Source: Ignavibacteria bacterium (GTDB lineage Bacteria; Bacteroidota; Ignavibacteria; UBA10030; SZUA-254). Taken from it: a DNA stretch of 45,066 nucleotides. Under the pieces are notes generated by a model, which was not told the origin of the DNA, ran no database searches, and saw nothing but the letters and a program-made list of their open reading frames with translations. The stretch spans positions 1 to 45,066 of the forward strand of contig JACOSY010000043.1 of assembly GCA_016178595.1 (NCBI GenBank), read 5' to 3'. The position numbers were made by a program, and so were the translations under genes. Below are positions 33,129 to 41,667 of this stretch, one piece after another (positions within the stretch are counted from its first letter, which is position 1; each line of letters begins with the position of its first letter).

Positions 33129-33863
33129 ATGACAACAGGATCGTTCTTCAAGTCGATTGATGGGTTCCATAATGCGGAACGGCTTTATCACCGTCATGCG
33201 TCTATCGCGTTAAGTGTGGCAATTACGTGCCACTTCATGATGGTAACCGGTTACTACTTCTACAGCCTCCTTGTTCCTGTACAGCCTGTAGAGCATAGCG
33301 GATCGCGCCGGGATACGATGTGGGTGCTTCCAAGATTTCCAGAAGTACCGGAAATCCTATCAAATGCTTCCACAAAGTCCGGAAGATTGCCAGGCAAACT
33401 CTCCCACGCTTTCTTCGGACTTCCGCTTCCGACTGCAGAACCGTTTGTGGATTCAGCGCTAGAATCAGACGTCGGTCCCATGGAACAAAACGATCCCGAT
33501 GGAGACGGAGGAGAATCACTCGGAACGGATGAGGCGATCTCCAGTGGTTTGACTGACGAGGTTGAGCCATCACCGGATAACTTGCGCTTCGTCGAGAAGG
33601 AACCTATCCCGGTACGTCAAGTTACGCCGGGTTACCCCGAACTCGCTCGTCGTTTAAGTGTGGAAGGAACAGTCTGGGTGAAAATTCTGATTGATAAAGA
33701 AGGGCATGCACGGAAGGCCTTTGTCATCAAATCGGAAAATAGTTTGCTTGAAGACTCTGCTAAAGCGGCAGCACTTCGCTGGCTCTTCATTCCTGCAATG
33801 ATGAATAACGGCCCGGTGATGGTATGGGCAGCGGTGCCGTTTCGATTCCGCCTCGCACGATGA
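33129..33863 (+). CDS. tonB: TonB-type energy transducer, second copy
   Basis: A 244-aa paralogue of the upstream TonB: TM at ~24-46, a spacer poor in proline but acidic (EQNDPDGDGGES), and a TonB C-terminal domain (~160-244: QVTPGYPELARRLSVEGTVWVK ... ALRWLFIPAMMNNG). The start at 33129 is preferred because AAGGAG at 33118-33123 lies 5 bp before it; the ATG at 33114 would contain that site. The different spacers suggest the two TonBs serve different receptors or reach different distances across the periplasm. Confidence 0.9.
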   Translation: MTTGSFFKSIDGFHNAERLYHRHASIALSVAITCHFMMVTGYYFYSLLVPVQPVEHSGSRRDTMWVLPRFPEVPEILSNASTKSGRLPGKLSHAFFGLPLPTAEPFVDSALESDVGPMEQNDPDGDGGESLGTDEAISSGLTDEVEPSPDNLRFVEKEPIPVRQVTPGYPELARRLSVEGTVWVKILIDKEGHARKAFVIKSENSLLEDSAKAAALRWLFIPAMMNNGPVMVWAAVPFRFRLAR

Positions 33864-34039
33864 GTGTGTCGAAATTGCCACAAGTATGAATGATTGTTGA
33901 GACGATTGGGTAGCTTCGGTTTCTCCGATGATGCAAGTGTTGCCGGAATAATGATCGATACTCTTTTGAAACGGATGTGGCGTTAGTTTTGCAGGATTCA
34001 CGGTATGAGCAACGATGATCTGCCAATAAATGGTGATGA

Positions 34040-34267
34040 ATGAATCCACAAGTATTATTCTATATCGTCAGCCTGATAACGGCGAGCCTTATTCTGATTC
34101 TTGGAATAATTATCCTTGCAGGTTATCTGCTGCCTGCGTATGTTCAGGCAAACTACCGCATTATCATGAGTACGGTGATGATTCTTTACGGAACGTACAG
34201 AACGTTCATAGCTGTCATGAAAATACGCAACATTCGGCAAACACGACGACTCGACGAAAAGTTATGA
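34040..34267 (+). CDS. 75-aa membrane protein of the TonB operon
   Basis: Two hydrophobic segments (~6-32 and ~42-62) and a basic C-terminus (KIRNIRQTRRLDEKL), so both ends are probably cytoplasmic. Its stop overlaps the start of the PstS-like lipoprotein gene by 4 bp (ATGA), a sign of translational coupling and thus of a real gene. A longer frame in the +1 register covers the same bases but has no signal peptide there and is rejected. The ribosome binding site is weak. Not recognised as a named family. Confidence 0.65.
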   Translation: MNPQVLFYIVSLITASLILILGIIILAGYLLPAYVQANYRIIMSTVMILYGTYRTFIAVMKIRNIRQTRRLDEKL

Positions 34268-35202
34268 TAAACGTGTTGAGCCATAGATGGCTGATAATCA
34301 GCATCGTACTTCTCATCGGTTGTCAGGAAGAACGGAAGGAGACCGCTACAAAAGGCCGCGTCACCATCATCACGTCCGAGTCGGTAGCGCCGCTCATGCA
34401 GGAAGAGAAGGCAAAGTTCGAGGAACTCTATCCCCAGGCGCACGTCGGTCTAACGGTGGCGACTGCCCGGGAAGCAATCACGCAATTCTTCAATGTCGAG
34501 ACTGTTAAGGTGATCGTTTCCTCCCGTCCGTTGAATCAGGAAGAGCGTGATGCGGCGAAAAAGTTCAACCTGACATTCGGAGAATACAAGACGGCGATCG
34601 ATGCGATAGCGATTGTCGCGAATCTCGAAAACCCGGTTGCCCAACTCCGGACGACTCAGCTCGATAGCATCTTCAACGGTTCGATCACGCACTGGGAAGA
34701 GATCGAAGGAGAAAAACATCTTGCGGGAGCGATTGAGTTGTGTTTGCCCTCACGAAACTCGGGAACATACGAAGTCGTCGCAAGTACAATTCTTAAAGGG
34801 AAAGAATTCGCGAAAGCTGCAACGATAGTGAATTCATCTCCCGAAATGATAACGTTTGTAACAAATCATTCGCGGGCCTTCGGTATGCTGAGCTTAAACT
34901 GGCTGAACCAAAATCAGAATAAAGACAAGATGAAAGTCATCGAGCTTGCCGATCCCAATGCTCCTGATTCTCTTGGAACTCGTGGAAAGTATTTCTCGCC
35001 ACACCAGGCATACGTATACGAACGGTATTATCCGCTCACGAGGGAAATATTCATTTACTCCCGTGCAGATGTCTATAATGTCGGGGCGGGCTTCCTCACG
35101 TTTGTAACCAGCGCACCCGGGCAGAAAATTGTCTTGAATCAAGGTCTTGTGCCGGCGACGATGCCGGTTCGTCTTGTCCAACTAACGAATAGAGGTCAAT
35201 AA
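34264..35202 (+). CDS. PstS-like phosphate-binding lipoprotein
   Basis: A 312-aa periplasmic binding protein. The signal peptide ends in a good lipobox, LIGC, with C20. The mature protein has the PstS-like fold: TIITSESVAPLMQEE near the start, then SSRPLNQEE, DAIAIVAN, the loop LPSRNSGTYE that resembles the phosphate-binding SGT motif, and the family's C-terminal YPLTREIFIYSR. No pstCAB transport genes are nearby; in Bacteroidota such genes recur in exb-tonB-TPR clusters, so a role in the TonB complex rather than in ABC uptake is likely. The start at 34264 is set by the lipobox and by the ATGA overlap. Confidence 0.88.
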   Translation: MINVLSHRWLIISIVLLIGCQEERKETATKGRVTIITSESVAPLMQEEKAKFEELYPQAHVGLTVATAREAITQFFNVETVKVIVSSRPLNQEERDAAKKFNLTFGEYKTAIDAIAIVANLENPVAQLRTTQLDSIFNGSITHWEEIEGEKHLAGAIELCLPSRNSGTYEVVASTILKGKEFAKAATIVNSSPEMITFVTNHSRAFGMLSLNWLNQNQNKDKMKVIELADPNAPDSLGTRGKYFSPHQAYVYERYYPLTREIFIYSRADVYNVGAGFLTFVTSAPGQKIVLNQGLVPATMPVRLVQLTNRGQ

Positions 35203-35204
35203 CC

Positions 35205-36743
35205 GTGAAGCATTCTGTCAGAATATTGTTCATCTCCGTTCTTACCGTACTCACATTCGTATCGCGCTCCTTTGCAAGTGATCAGATCAAGGAAGGAAAG
35301 GATGCGCTGAACCGCGGTGATTACATAAAAGCGATTGAGGCATTCCGCGAAGCGACACAGAAGGACAAGAAGAACCCGGAGGCATTTTTGCTGCTTGGCA
35401 CTGCATACCTGAAAGCCGACTCAGCCGATCAGGCGGTCGGAGCACTGGTTCAAGCGCGAGAACTCTCACCCAATGATGCACAAATCTACTTGCTGCTCGG
35501 AGACGTTTATGCCCAGCAACACTTTACAGCGCCCGCACTCGAACAGTACAAGAAAGCTGCAGAACTGGATAGCGTGAAGCCGGATATTTTCCTGAAGATC
35601 GCTGAGTATAGCTGGAAGGCACGATCGTACAACGAGACAAGAAATGCATACATGAAGGTACTGCAACTCGATTCAACGAACGCCGTAGCGCTCACGCATC
35701 TGGGCAGCATTTATGTCCGTGCCAAACCACCCCAATGGCAAAATGCATTGCCGATTTATATTCGGCTTTCAAAAATGTATCCCGATTCGTTGTCCATCCT
35801 CAGTATATATGTGAGAGTGTTGGCGGAAAACGAATTCTGGAAGGACCTTGTTCCTGTGGCGAAGAAAGTTCTCGATCGCAACCCGGACAACGACGAGATC
35901 AATGCAATTTATGGTGAAGCGCTGGTCAAGACCGGACAAAGCGAAGAAGCAATCAAGCAACTTGAGAAATTAAATCCCGACTCGATGAAGACCGAAGACC
36001 TGATCAGTCTTGCAAAAGCCTATAAAGGCACCGAGAAGTACGACAAAGCGATCGCAATATATCAGCGCGTGCTCAAGCGCGATTCCACGCGGTGTGACAT
36101 TCCGTACGACCTCGGTACGACGTATATGAAGGTCAAGGACTACAGCAGTGCAGTGACGATGTTTGAGAAAAAGATCGCCTGCGATACAGCCGGTGGCTAC
36201 CAGTTTGCCTCGCACCTGAATGCCGCCATGTCGCTTATGCAGTTGAAGAATTTCAAGGATGCAAAAACACATGCGTTGAAGAGTGTTGAGTACAAACCCG
36301 ACCATGTTCAAGCCTGGCAGATTGTCGCTCAAATTTACGGTCAGTTGGATCAGACGGATGATGAAATCACTGCTTACAAAAAGGTTATCGATCTCGCCCT
36401 GGCTGCAAGCGAGAATGGAGATGCCGGGAAGTACAATGCCCAGCTCCTGGAAGCGTACCGCATGATCGGGGTGCGACATCTTATCGATGCCACAAAGACA
36501 AAAGAGCCTGATGCCGCCAAGAAGAAGTATGTCGCATCTCTAGAATATCTGAAAAAAGCTCTCGCGTTAAATCCAAAAGATTGTTCGCTCCTTCTCTGGA
36601 CGGCACAGTCGTACCAAAACAGCAACAACAAGGAAGAGGCGAAGAAATACTATTGTCGCGTCCTTGAAAATTGTCCGAAATCCAAAGAGGCAAAGGATGC
36701 ACAGACCGGGCTCACCAGTCTCGGCATGACATGTGGACAATAA
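35205..36743 (+). CDS. Secreted tetratricopeptide-repeat protein
   Basis: A 512-aa protein with a signal peptide (MKHSVRILFISVLTVLTFVSRSFAS, cleavage near 24) and about ten TPR motifs from ~28 to ~505 (for example ALNRGDYIKAIEAFREATQ, AFLLLGTAYLKADSADQAV, IAIYQRVLKRD, CDIPYDLGTTYMKV). TPRs form protein-protein interaction scaffolds; in the periplasm it may organise the TonB-ExbBD complex. It starts with GTG 2 bp after the previous stop, preceded by AGAGGT, and is the last gene of the operon. Confidence 0.9.
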   Translation: MKHSVRILFISVLTVLTFVSRSFASDQIKEGKDALNRGDYIKAIEAFREATQKDKKNPEAFLLLGTAYLKADSADQAVGALVQARELSPNDAQIYLLLGDVYAQQHFTAPALEQYKKAAELDSVKPDIFLKIAEYSWKARSYNETRNAYMKVLQLDSTNAVALTHLGSIYVRAKPPQWQNALPIYIRLSKMYPDSLSILSIYVRVLAENEFWKDLVPVAKKVLDRNPDNDEINAIYGEALVKTGQSEEAIKQLEKLNPDSMKTEDLISLAKAYKGTEKYDKAIAIYQRVLKRDSTRCDIPYDLGTTYMKVKDYSSAVTMFEKKIACDTAGGYQFASHLNAAMSLMQLKNFKDAKTHALKSVEYKPDHVQAWQIVAQIYGQLDQTDDEITAYKKVIDLALAASENGDAGKYNAQLLEAYRMIGVRHLIDATKTKEPDAAKKKYVASLEYLKKALALNPKDCSLLLWTAQSYQNSNNKEEAKKYYCRVLENCPKSKEAKDAQTGLTSLGMTCGQ

Positions 36744-37118
36744 GCTTTCTGATCCTTGCGTTAGCGCAAAGCCCGAGCAATGAGACCTCGGGCTTTTTCT
36801 TTTTCCGGTCGTGCAATCAATACGAAATTCGCCTTTTTCATTTTCTTTCGCTATATTAATCCCGCTTTCCGGATCGACTCTCTCATTGTACGATGTTTGG
36901 CCATATCTTCGGCCTCTCGACGTTCAATCAGACTTGTGATTCCTGCGCAGTCGCTTTCGGAGTTTTTCTGAACCGGATTTGTTCACCATGTTGATAGGTG
37001 TTCTCTCAGAAGAGCGGGAGAACGTATGGACAACCTCTGAATAATTAAGTTGGTCTACGCCGAACGGATATATGTCAATCAATCAGTCACCTAAAAACGA
37101 AAGGATACCCGTCATCCT
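36744..37118. other. Intergenic region before hppA
   Basis: 375 bp. It holds the operon terminator at 36768-36804 and a TATATT box at 36852-36857 whose best -35 is poor (TTCGCC, 18 bp up). Close to the gene there is no confident promoter. A small hairpin GTTCTC...GAGAAC lies at about 37000-37023. Confidence 0.5.
36768..36804 (+). terminator. Rho-independent terminator of the TonB operon
   Basis: A 10-bp perfect stem (36768-36777 with 36787-36796), 9-nt loop and a TTTTTCTTTTT tail, 25 bp after the TPR stop codon. Confidence 0.92.
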
Positions 37119-39284
37119 ATGGAATTAACACTGATTCTTGGAATAAGCATTCTCGGGCTTCTGTTTGCCTTGTATCTGATTCGTGACGTATTGCGTCGCG
37201 ATACCGGAACGGAGAAGATGCAGGAAATCTCCAATGCCATTAAGCAAGGCGCTGAAGCATTCTTGCGTCGTCAGAACAGAACAATTGCATTTCTCGCTGT
37301 TGCTCTTGCCTGTCTGATCTACATTCTTTACGCGTTTGTTCGTGCGCACAACGATCATGATCCCGCAAGCGCTTCGGCCCTTGCTCTCTGGACAACGCTC
37401 TCGTTCGTTCTGGGCGCCACATGTTCCGTCGCGGCAGGCTACATGGGAATGTGGGTCGCGATTCGCTCGAACATTCGCACAGCGGCTGGCGCAACAAAAA
37501 GTATGAACAGCGCGTTACAGCCGGCGCTGCGCGGCGGTGCCGTCTCCGGCTTTTTCGTTGTTGCGATGAGCTTGCTTGGCGTTGCAGGATTGTTTGCGAT
37601 CGTGAAGGCAACGGGCGTTACGGATGATATCACAAAGATCCCGCTGTTGATTGTCGGTTATGGTTTTGGCGCGAGCTTCGTTGCGCTCTTTGCCCAGCTT
37701 GGCGGCGGCATTTATACGAAGGCGGCGGATGTCGGCGCCGACCTCGTTGGAAAAGTTGAAGCGGGAATTCCGGAAGATGATCCGCGCAATCCTGCGGTCA
37801 TTGCCGATCTCGTTGGAGACAATGTCGGTGATTGTGCTGGCCGTGGCGCCGACTTGTTCGAGTCGACTGCTGCGGAAAATATCGGCGCAATGATTCTTGC
37901 GGCTGGACTGTACAAAGCAAATACAATGACGTTTGCAGGTGCCGGGCTTACATTGATCGGCGTGCTTCTCTTCCCGCTCGTGGCCCGTGCTTTTGGTATT
38001 CTCGCTTCCATCGTCGGCATCATGATAGTGAAGACGAACGATACTGAAGATCCGATGAAGGCCTTGAATAGGGGTTACTACATCACGGCAACCCTCGCGA
38101 TGATCGGTTTCTATATTGCGTCGCGCTGGCTGCTTGGTCCTTTCTATTTCAACTTTTTCCTCTGCGGATTGATTGGCGTTCTCACCTCCGTCGCATTTGT
38201 TCTCATTACACAATACTACACCGAGTACAAGTATCGTCCGGTGAAGTCCATTGCCGAGGCTTCGCAGACCGGTCCGGCAACAAACATCATCAGCGGTATT
38301 GCAGTCGGTATGGAGTCAACGGGATATCCGGTGCTGGTGATTGCAGCAGCAATTGTTGGAGCGTACTTCCTTGGCGAGCACTCAGGTCTGGCGCACGCCG
38401 GGCTTTTCGGAACGGCAGTTGCAACGATGGGCATGCTTGGAACAGCGGCATACATTCTCGCGATGGACACGTTCGGACCGATCACCGATAACGCCGGCGG
38501 TATTGTCGAAATGAGCCAGCAACCGCACGAGATCCGCGAACGTACCGACCGTCTCGATTCTGTCGGTAACACGACGAAAGCTCTCACCAAAGGCTATGCA
38601 GTCGGTTCAGCCGCGCTTGCAGCGTTCCTTCTTTTCAGTGCGTACATCGACGAAGTGAAGATTTACATGCCGAGTTTCGAAGGCACAATCAATTTGAACA
38701 AGCCTGAAGTCTTCGTTGGCGCGATGTTCGGTGCGGTGCTCGTCTTCTTGTTCTCATCGATGGCGATTAAAGCTGTGGGACGTGCGGCGTACTCGATCAT
38801 CAACAACGTGCGCGAGCAGTTCAAGAAAAACCCCGGCATCATGAAAGGAACGTCAAAGCCCGATTACGGCCAGTGCGTTGATATTGCAACGAAGGCAGCG
38901 CTGAGGGAGATGGTGATGCCCGGCTTGCTCGTTGTCGGTATGCCGGTTGCGGTTGGGCTCATCTTCAAGGGGCTGTTTCTTGCACAAGACTCGCCGGTAC
39001 ACGGCGCAAGTGGTGCTGAAGTGGTTGGTGGTTTCCTCATGGTAGGAACTATTACCGGTATTCTCATGGCGCTCTTCCTCAATAACGGCGGCGGCGCGTG
39101 GGATAACGCGAAAAAATATATAGAGACTGGTGCTTACGGTGGCAAGAAGTCCGACCCGCACAAGGCATCCGTCGTCGGCGATACGGTCGGCGATCCGTTC
39201 AAAGACACCGCGGGCCCATCGCTCCACGTCTTGATCAAGTTGCTCTCGACGATCACCCTCGTGTTGGCGCCGTTGTTTATTTAG
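37119..39284 (+). CDS. hppA: H+-translocating membrane pyrophosphatase, K+-independent type
   Basis: A 721-aa integral membrane pump that couples hydrolysis of pyrophosphate to proton export. About 16 TM helices; the substrate motif IYTKAADVGADLVGKVE, the second acidic motif NPAVIADLVGDNVGDCAGRGADLFES and the C-terminal GDTVGDPFKDTAGPSLHVLIK are intact. The position that sets cation dependence is Lys (K487 in GNTTKA); in the family Lys marks K+-independent H+ pumps and Ala marks K+-dependent ones. AAAGGATA upstream is the ribosome binding site. It is single, downstream of a terminator, and would save energy from biosynthetic pyrophosphate. Confidence 0.96.
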   Translation: MELTLILGISILGLLFALYLIRDVLRRDTGTEKMQEISNAIKQGAEAFLRRQNRTIAFLAVALACLIYILYAFVRAHNDHDPASASALALWTTLSFVLGATCSVAAGYMGMWVAIRSNIRTAAGATKSMNSALQPALRGGAVSGFFVVAMSLLGVAGLFAIVKATGVTDDITKIPLLIVGYGFGASFVALFAQLGGGIYTKAADVGADLVGKVEAGIPEDDPRNPAVIADLVGDNVGDCAGRGADLFESTAAENIGAMILAAGLYKANTMTFAGAGLTLIGVLLFPLVARAFGILASIVGIMIVKTNDTEDPMKALNRGYYITATLAMIGFYIASRWLLGPFYFNFFLCGLIGVLTSVAFVLITQYYTEYKYRPVKSIAEASQTGPATNIISGIAVGMESTGYPVLVIAAAIVGAYFLGEHSGLAHAGLFGTAVATMGMLGTAAYILAMDTFGPITDNAGGIVEMSQQPHEIRERTDRLDSVGNTTKALTKGYAVGSAALAAFLLFSAYIDEVKIYMPSFEGTINLNKPEVFVGAMFGAVLVFLFSSMAIKAVGRAAYSIINNVREQFKKNPGIMKGTSKPDYGQCVDIATKAALREMVMPGLLVVGMPVAVGLIFKGLFLAQDSPVHGASGAEVVGGFLMVGTITGILMALFLNNGGGAWDNAKKYIETGAYGGKKSDPHKASVVGDTVGDPFKDTAGPSLHVLIKLLSTITLVLAPLFI

Positions 39285-39571
39285 TTTTGTTTTTTGGAGG
39301 TGATGTCGCGCGACATCGCCTGCGGTTGGATGAAGGGTTTCCTTGAACGTGGGAACTCTTTTTTATATCCTGCGCTTGTGTAGCCAGGACTGAATTCGAT
39401 CCGGGAGTTTGGTACATTTGGCAGAATCATGTGATTGCATTTTCCATACAGGTGTCACACTCTCCTGTTGAAGGGGCACCGTTACACCATGACACTCTGA
39501 GTTCCAAGAATAAATAATAAATGCCTTGCTATTGGCAGAGGAAGTGTTACATTACATACACTAACTTTTGG

Positions 39572-39625
39572 CCCACTGTACTCACCGTCATCTCAAGGGT
39601 GAGGCTCTCTTAGGCTCGCAGTGGG
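39572..39625 (+). other. Nested stem-loop, possible structured RNA
   Basis: CCCACTG (39572-39578) pairs with CAGTGGG (39619-39625), and inside it CTCACC (39581-39586) pairs with GGTGAG (39598-39603). It lies upstream of the promoter of the following gene, so it is not that gene's leader. No known riboswitch was recognised. Confidence 0.35.
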
Positions 39626-39647
39626 TCGTCCCGTCAAACAGCGTTCG

Positions 39648-39675
39648 TTGTAAGCCTACCTCGATTCGATATACT
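39648..39675 (+). promoter_or_regulatory. Candidate promoter of the VOC-fold gene
   Basis: TTGTAA at 39648-39653, 16-bp spacer, TATACT at 39670-39675, about 80 bp before the start codon. Confidence 0.45.
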
Positions 39676-39755
39676 TCGCTGCTTCTTCATTGTTCTGCGG
39701 TACGGTAGCCTGCCATTTCTCTTCACCTTACAACATCATGAAGGAGTACCACATT

Positions 39756-40226
39756 ATGGAAACACGCAGAAATAACACAATCGCACCGAGCATCAGGGTA
39801 AAAGACATGCAGAAGAGTCTGGACTTCTACACGAAGACGCTCGGTTTTCAAGCATCAGGCAAATTAACTCGCAAGGATGGAAGAATCGCCCATGCCTCAG
39901 TCGGGTTCGATTCACCTCTGCTTATGCTTTCGCCGGTTGAGTACGTTCGAACGCCGCAGACGAAGGAAGAGTTGGCGAAGAACAAACTCGGCGTCGGTGT
40001 TGAGTTTCACATCGGCATGAACGGATCCAAGAAACTCGATGAGTTCTTCACCGAAGTGAAAGCAAAAGGAATCACGGTAATCAACGAGCCAAAGACCGAG
40101 TTCTGGGGCGACAGACAGTTCACAGTAAAAGACCCGGACGGCTATTCCCTCACGTTCTCCGAACACGTTAATGACGTGACACCGGAAGCGTGGACGGCAG
40201 CGTTCGAGAGCGCTCACCAAAAGTAA
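39756..40226 (+). CDS. VOC-family (glyoxalase/bleomycin-resistance fold) protein
   Basis: A 156-aa protein with the vicinal-oxygen-chelate fold: SIRVKDMQKSLDFYTKTLGF at ~11-30, a middle VGVEFHIG, and the C-terminal QFTVKDPDGYSLTFSEH. The start at 39756 is 9 bp after AAGGAG (39741-39746); the upstream in-frame ATG lacks support. The family covers glyoxalases, dioxygenases and antibiotic-binding proteins, and the substrate cannot be told. It is monocistronic between its own promoter and terminator. Confidence 0.9.
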   Translation: METRRNNTIAPSIRVKDMQKSLDFYTKTLGFQASGKLTRKDGRIAHASVGFDSPLLMLSPVEYVRTPQTKEELAKNKLGVGVEFHIGMNGSKKLDEFFTEVKAKGITVINEPKTEFWGDRQFTVKDPDGYSLTFSEHVNDVTPEAWTAAFESAHQK

Positions 40227-40277
40227 TTCCCGGTAACTTGGCAAAGCCATCCCTCCGGGAGAAGTACGAGACGCAAG

Positions 40278-40306
40278 AGCCCCGCTTCAAAACGGGGCTT
40301 TTCTTA
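40278..40306 (+). terminator. Rho-independent terminator of the VOC gene
   Basis: A 7-bp GC stem (40278-40284 with 40293-40299), 8-nt loop and a TTTTCTT tail, about 50 bp after the stop. Confidence 0.88.
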
Positions 40307-40516
40307 TAGTAAACTATTCCCCTGAACAAACACGATCATGAGACAGCAGACAAGTTTTACGAAACACCATACACATGCAGGAAAAGAGTACATCATCGAG
40401 AAGGGCGTTATTAACGAAGTTGCGTGGCAAAGGTGGCAAGCCTTATACGCCGTTAGACGAAGAGAGACTTTCCTACGTATCCTTGAAGCTCAAGAGAAAC
40501 ATCTCCTACTATTATA
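40307..40516. other. Stretch without a confident gene
   Basis: A 79-codon frame starting at 40375 runs into the next ORF in another register. Its composition (SSRRALLTKLRGKGGKPYTP) has no family features and there is no ribosome binding site, so it is not called. A TTGAAG-N18-TACTAT promoter-like pair at 40483-40512 could serve the next ORF. Confidence 0.4.
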
Positions 40517-40771
40517 ATGAAGGATATGACTATCATATCGAATGCTCGAGATTGTCCCGCTTTCCGGGATTCCGCTTTCAGAGGGGGATTCTTTGTAAGG
40601 CAGAACTTCATTGAGATTACTCACCGTGACTCTGACCCGGGCTCGTGGATTGTACGGCGCTGGAGAAAATTCATGTGGTTCAAGAAGCGGATCTCGTCGG
40701 ATTGGTTCAATGATGAGCATCAAGCCCTCGCATTTGCACATGAGATGAAGAGAGAACACGATGGACAATGA
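40517..40771 (+). CDS. Small hypothetical protein (84 aa)
   Basis: Basic, aromatic-rich protein. The C-terminal half looks like a folded domain (HRDSDPGSWIVRRWRKFMWFKKR, then WFNDEHQALAFAHEMKREH), with an amphipathic helix at the end. The start is uncertain: ATG at 40517, or 40526 with AAGG in front. No known family was recognised. It lies in a region of small frames between two terminators. Confidence 0.5.
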   Translation: MKDMTIISNARDCPAFRDSAFRGGFFVRQNFIEITHRDSDPGSWIVRRWRKFMWFKKRISSDWFNDEHQALAFAHEMKREHDGQ

Positions 40772-40801
40772 AGATCCTCGTGATAAAAAGAGAATTTCAC
40801 T

Positions 40802-41053
40802 ATGCAGAATAATGATTATCGAAGAATGCACCTCCCGGGAAGTTCGCCCCACCAAGAAATGAAGCAGGGATTTGATGATTGGGTGAGAAGGCTTCGGTCA
40901 ACCGAACAGGCCGGTAAAGACACGTTGACCCCGCTATGCGGGGTTGAGCAGCGAGGAAACCAAAAAATGGAATTCATTGCTCAGGAATCTGGTTCTCCAC
41001 AGCAATCGGACGACGAAGGACGTTGGCAGGATGATGGAGGAGAAGGCGGATAA
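40802..41053 (+). CDS. Doubtful small ORF (83 aa)
   Basis: A hydrophilic frame with a plausible first half (HQEMKQGFDDWVRRLRSTEQ) and a low-complexity tail (QQSDDEGRWQDDGGEGG). A perfect hairpin at 40928-40944 (ACCCCGC-TAT-GCGGGGT) lies inside it, which argues that part of the region may be non-coding. There is no clear binding site or known family. Confidence 0.3.
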   Translation: MQNNDYRRMHLPGSSPHQEMKQGFDDWVRRLRSTEQAGKDTLTPLCGVEQRGNQKMEFIAQESGSPQQSDDEGRWQDDGGEGG

Positions 41054-41126
41054 GTGCACCGAGTCAAAGCATCGATAGTATGTAGATCCAAAGGGAAAGC
41101 CCGTTCATCTTACTGCGAGGTAATGT

Positions 41127-41558
41127 ATGTCTGACACTCAACAACATTCTTCGGCAGCATCCACTGCGGAGATACGAATCGTGGGTCTGAATACCGACAA
41201 GACCCGTAAAACAGAAAAATCTGATACACTATATCAAGTGTATTTCGAACTGTCAGGCACTCCATCCCAAACATGGAGAAACAGTTTTGAGCGGGAATGG
41301 AAAGCGTTGAACCCGGCGTTCCGTCAACAGGCGGGATGGCAAGAGGCAAGCATAGACAGAGAATTTCTTGTGATACACTGTACGCTTCAAGAAGTCGCCA
41401 CACAGTTACAGGTACTGAAGAAGGCAATCGCTGCGACGAACAAAACATACGAACATGATGTTCAAGAGCAAGCAGCGGAACAAGAACGTCGAGATGATGT
41501 GTGGAAGCTCGAACGGAAAGCTGTTGACGATATGGCTAAGTCGTTGCGTTTCGATTGA
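41127..41558 (+). CDS. Hypothetical protein (143 aa)
   Basis: A cytoplasmic protein without signal peptide or membrane segments. Strand-rich N-terminal half (AEIRIVGLNTDKT, LYQVYFELSGTPSQTWRNSF) and long helices from ~95 (LQVLKKAIAATNKTYE, then EQAAEQERRDDVWKLERK). GAGGT lies about 7 bp before the ATG. Strand pattern, length and the terminator at 41634-41667 support a real gene. Function unknown. Confidence 0.78.
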   Translation: MSDTQQHSSAASTAEIRIVGLNTDKTRKTEKSDTLYQVYFELSGTPSQTWRNSFEREWKALNPAFRQQAGWQEASIDREFLVIHCTLQEVATQLQVLKKAIAATNKTYEHDVQEQAAEQERRDDVWKLERKAVDDMAKSLRFD

Positions 41559-41606
41559 TTCTTGTCTTAGGTGAGAGACAATCTCATCGGATTCGAATAT
41601 TTTAGG

Positions 41607-41628
41607 GAGACGTTCTGTTGAGCGTCTC
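41607..41628 (+). other. Hairpin after the 143-aa gene
   Basis: GAGACG (41607-41612) pairs with CGTCTC (41623-41628), loop 10 nt, just before the terminator hairpin. Confidence 0.5.
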
Positions 41629-41633
41629 TATTT

Positions 41634-41667
41634 GGGCTTTCACAGTAGGTGGAAGCCCTTTTATTTT
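41634..41667 (+). terminator. Rho-independent terminator of the 143-aa gene
   Basis: An 8-bp stem with one G-T pair (41634-41641 with 41651-41658), 9-nt loop and TTTTATTTT tail. Confidence 0.85.

Larger units (their letters stand above)
39285..39755. other. Intergenic region with palindromes and the glyoxalase promoter
   Basis: 471 bp without a gene. Just after hppA there is a perfect 16-bp palindrome at 39302-39317 (GATGTCGCGCGACATC). A nested stem-loop lies at 39572-39625 and the promoter of the next gene at 39648-39675. Nothing else recognised. Confidence 0.6.

Noticed and set aside
34030-34263. N-terminal extension of the PstS-like protein
   Set aside because: It would bury the lipoprotein signal peptide and overlaps the coupled 75-aa membrane gene.
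39302-39317. Terminator of hppA at the 16-bp palindrome
   Set aside because: The T-rich stretch precedes rather than follows the palindrome, and the stem has almost no loop.
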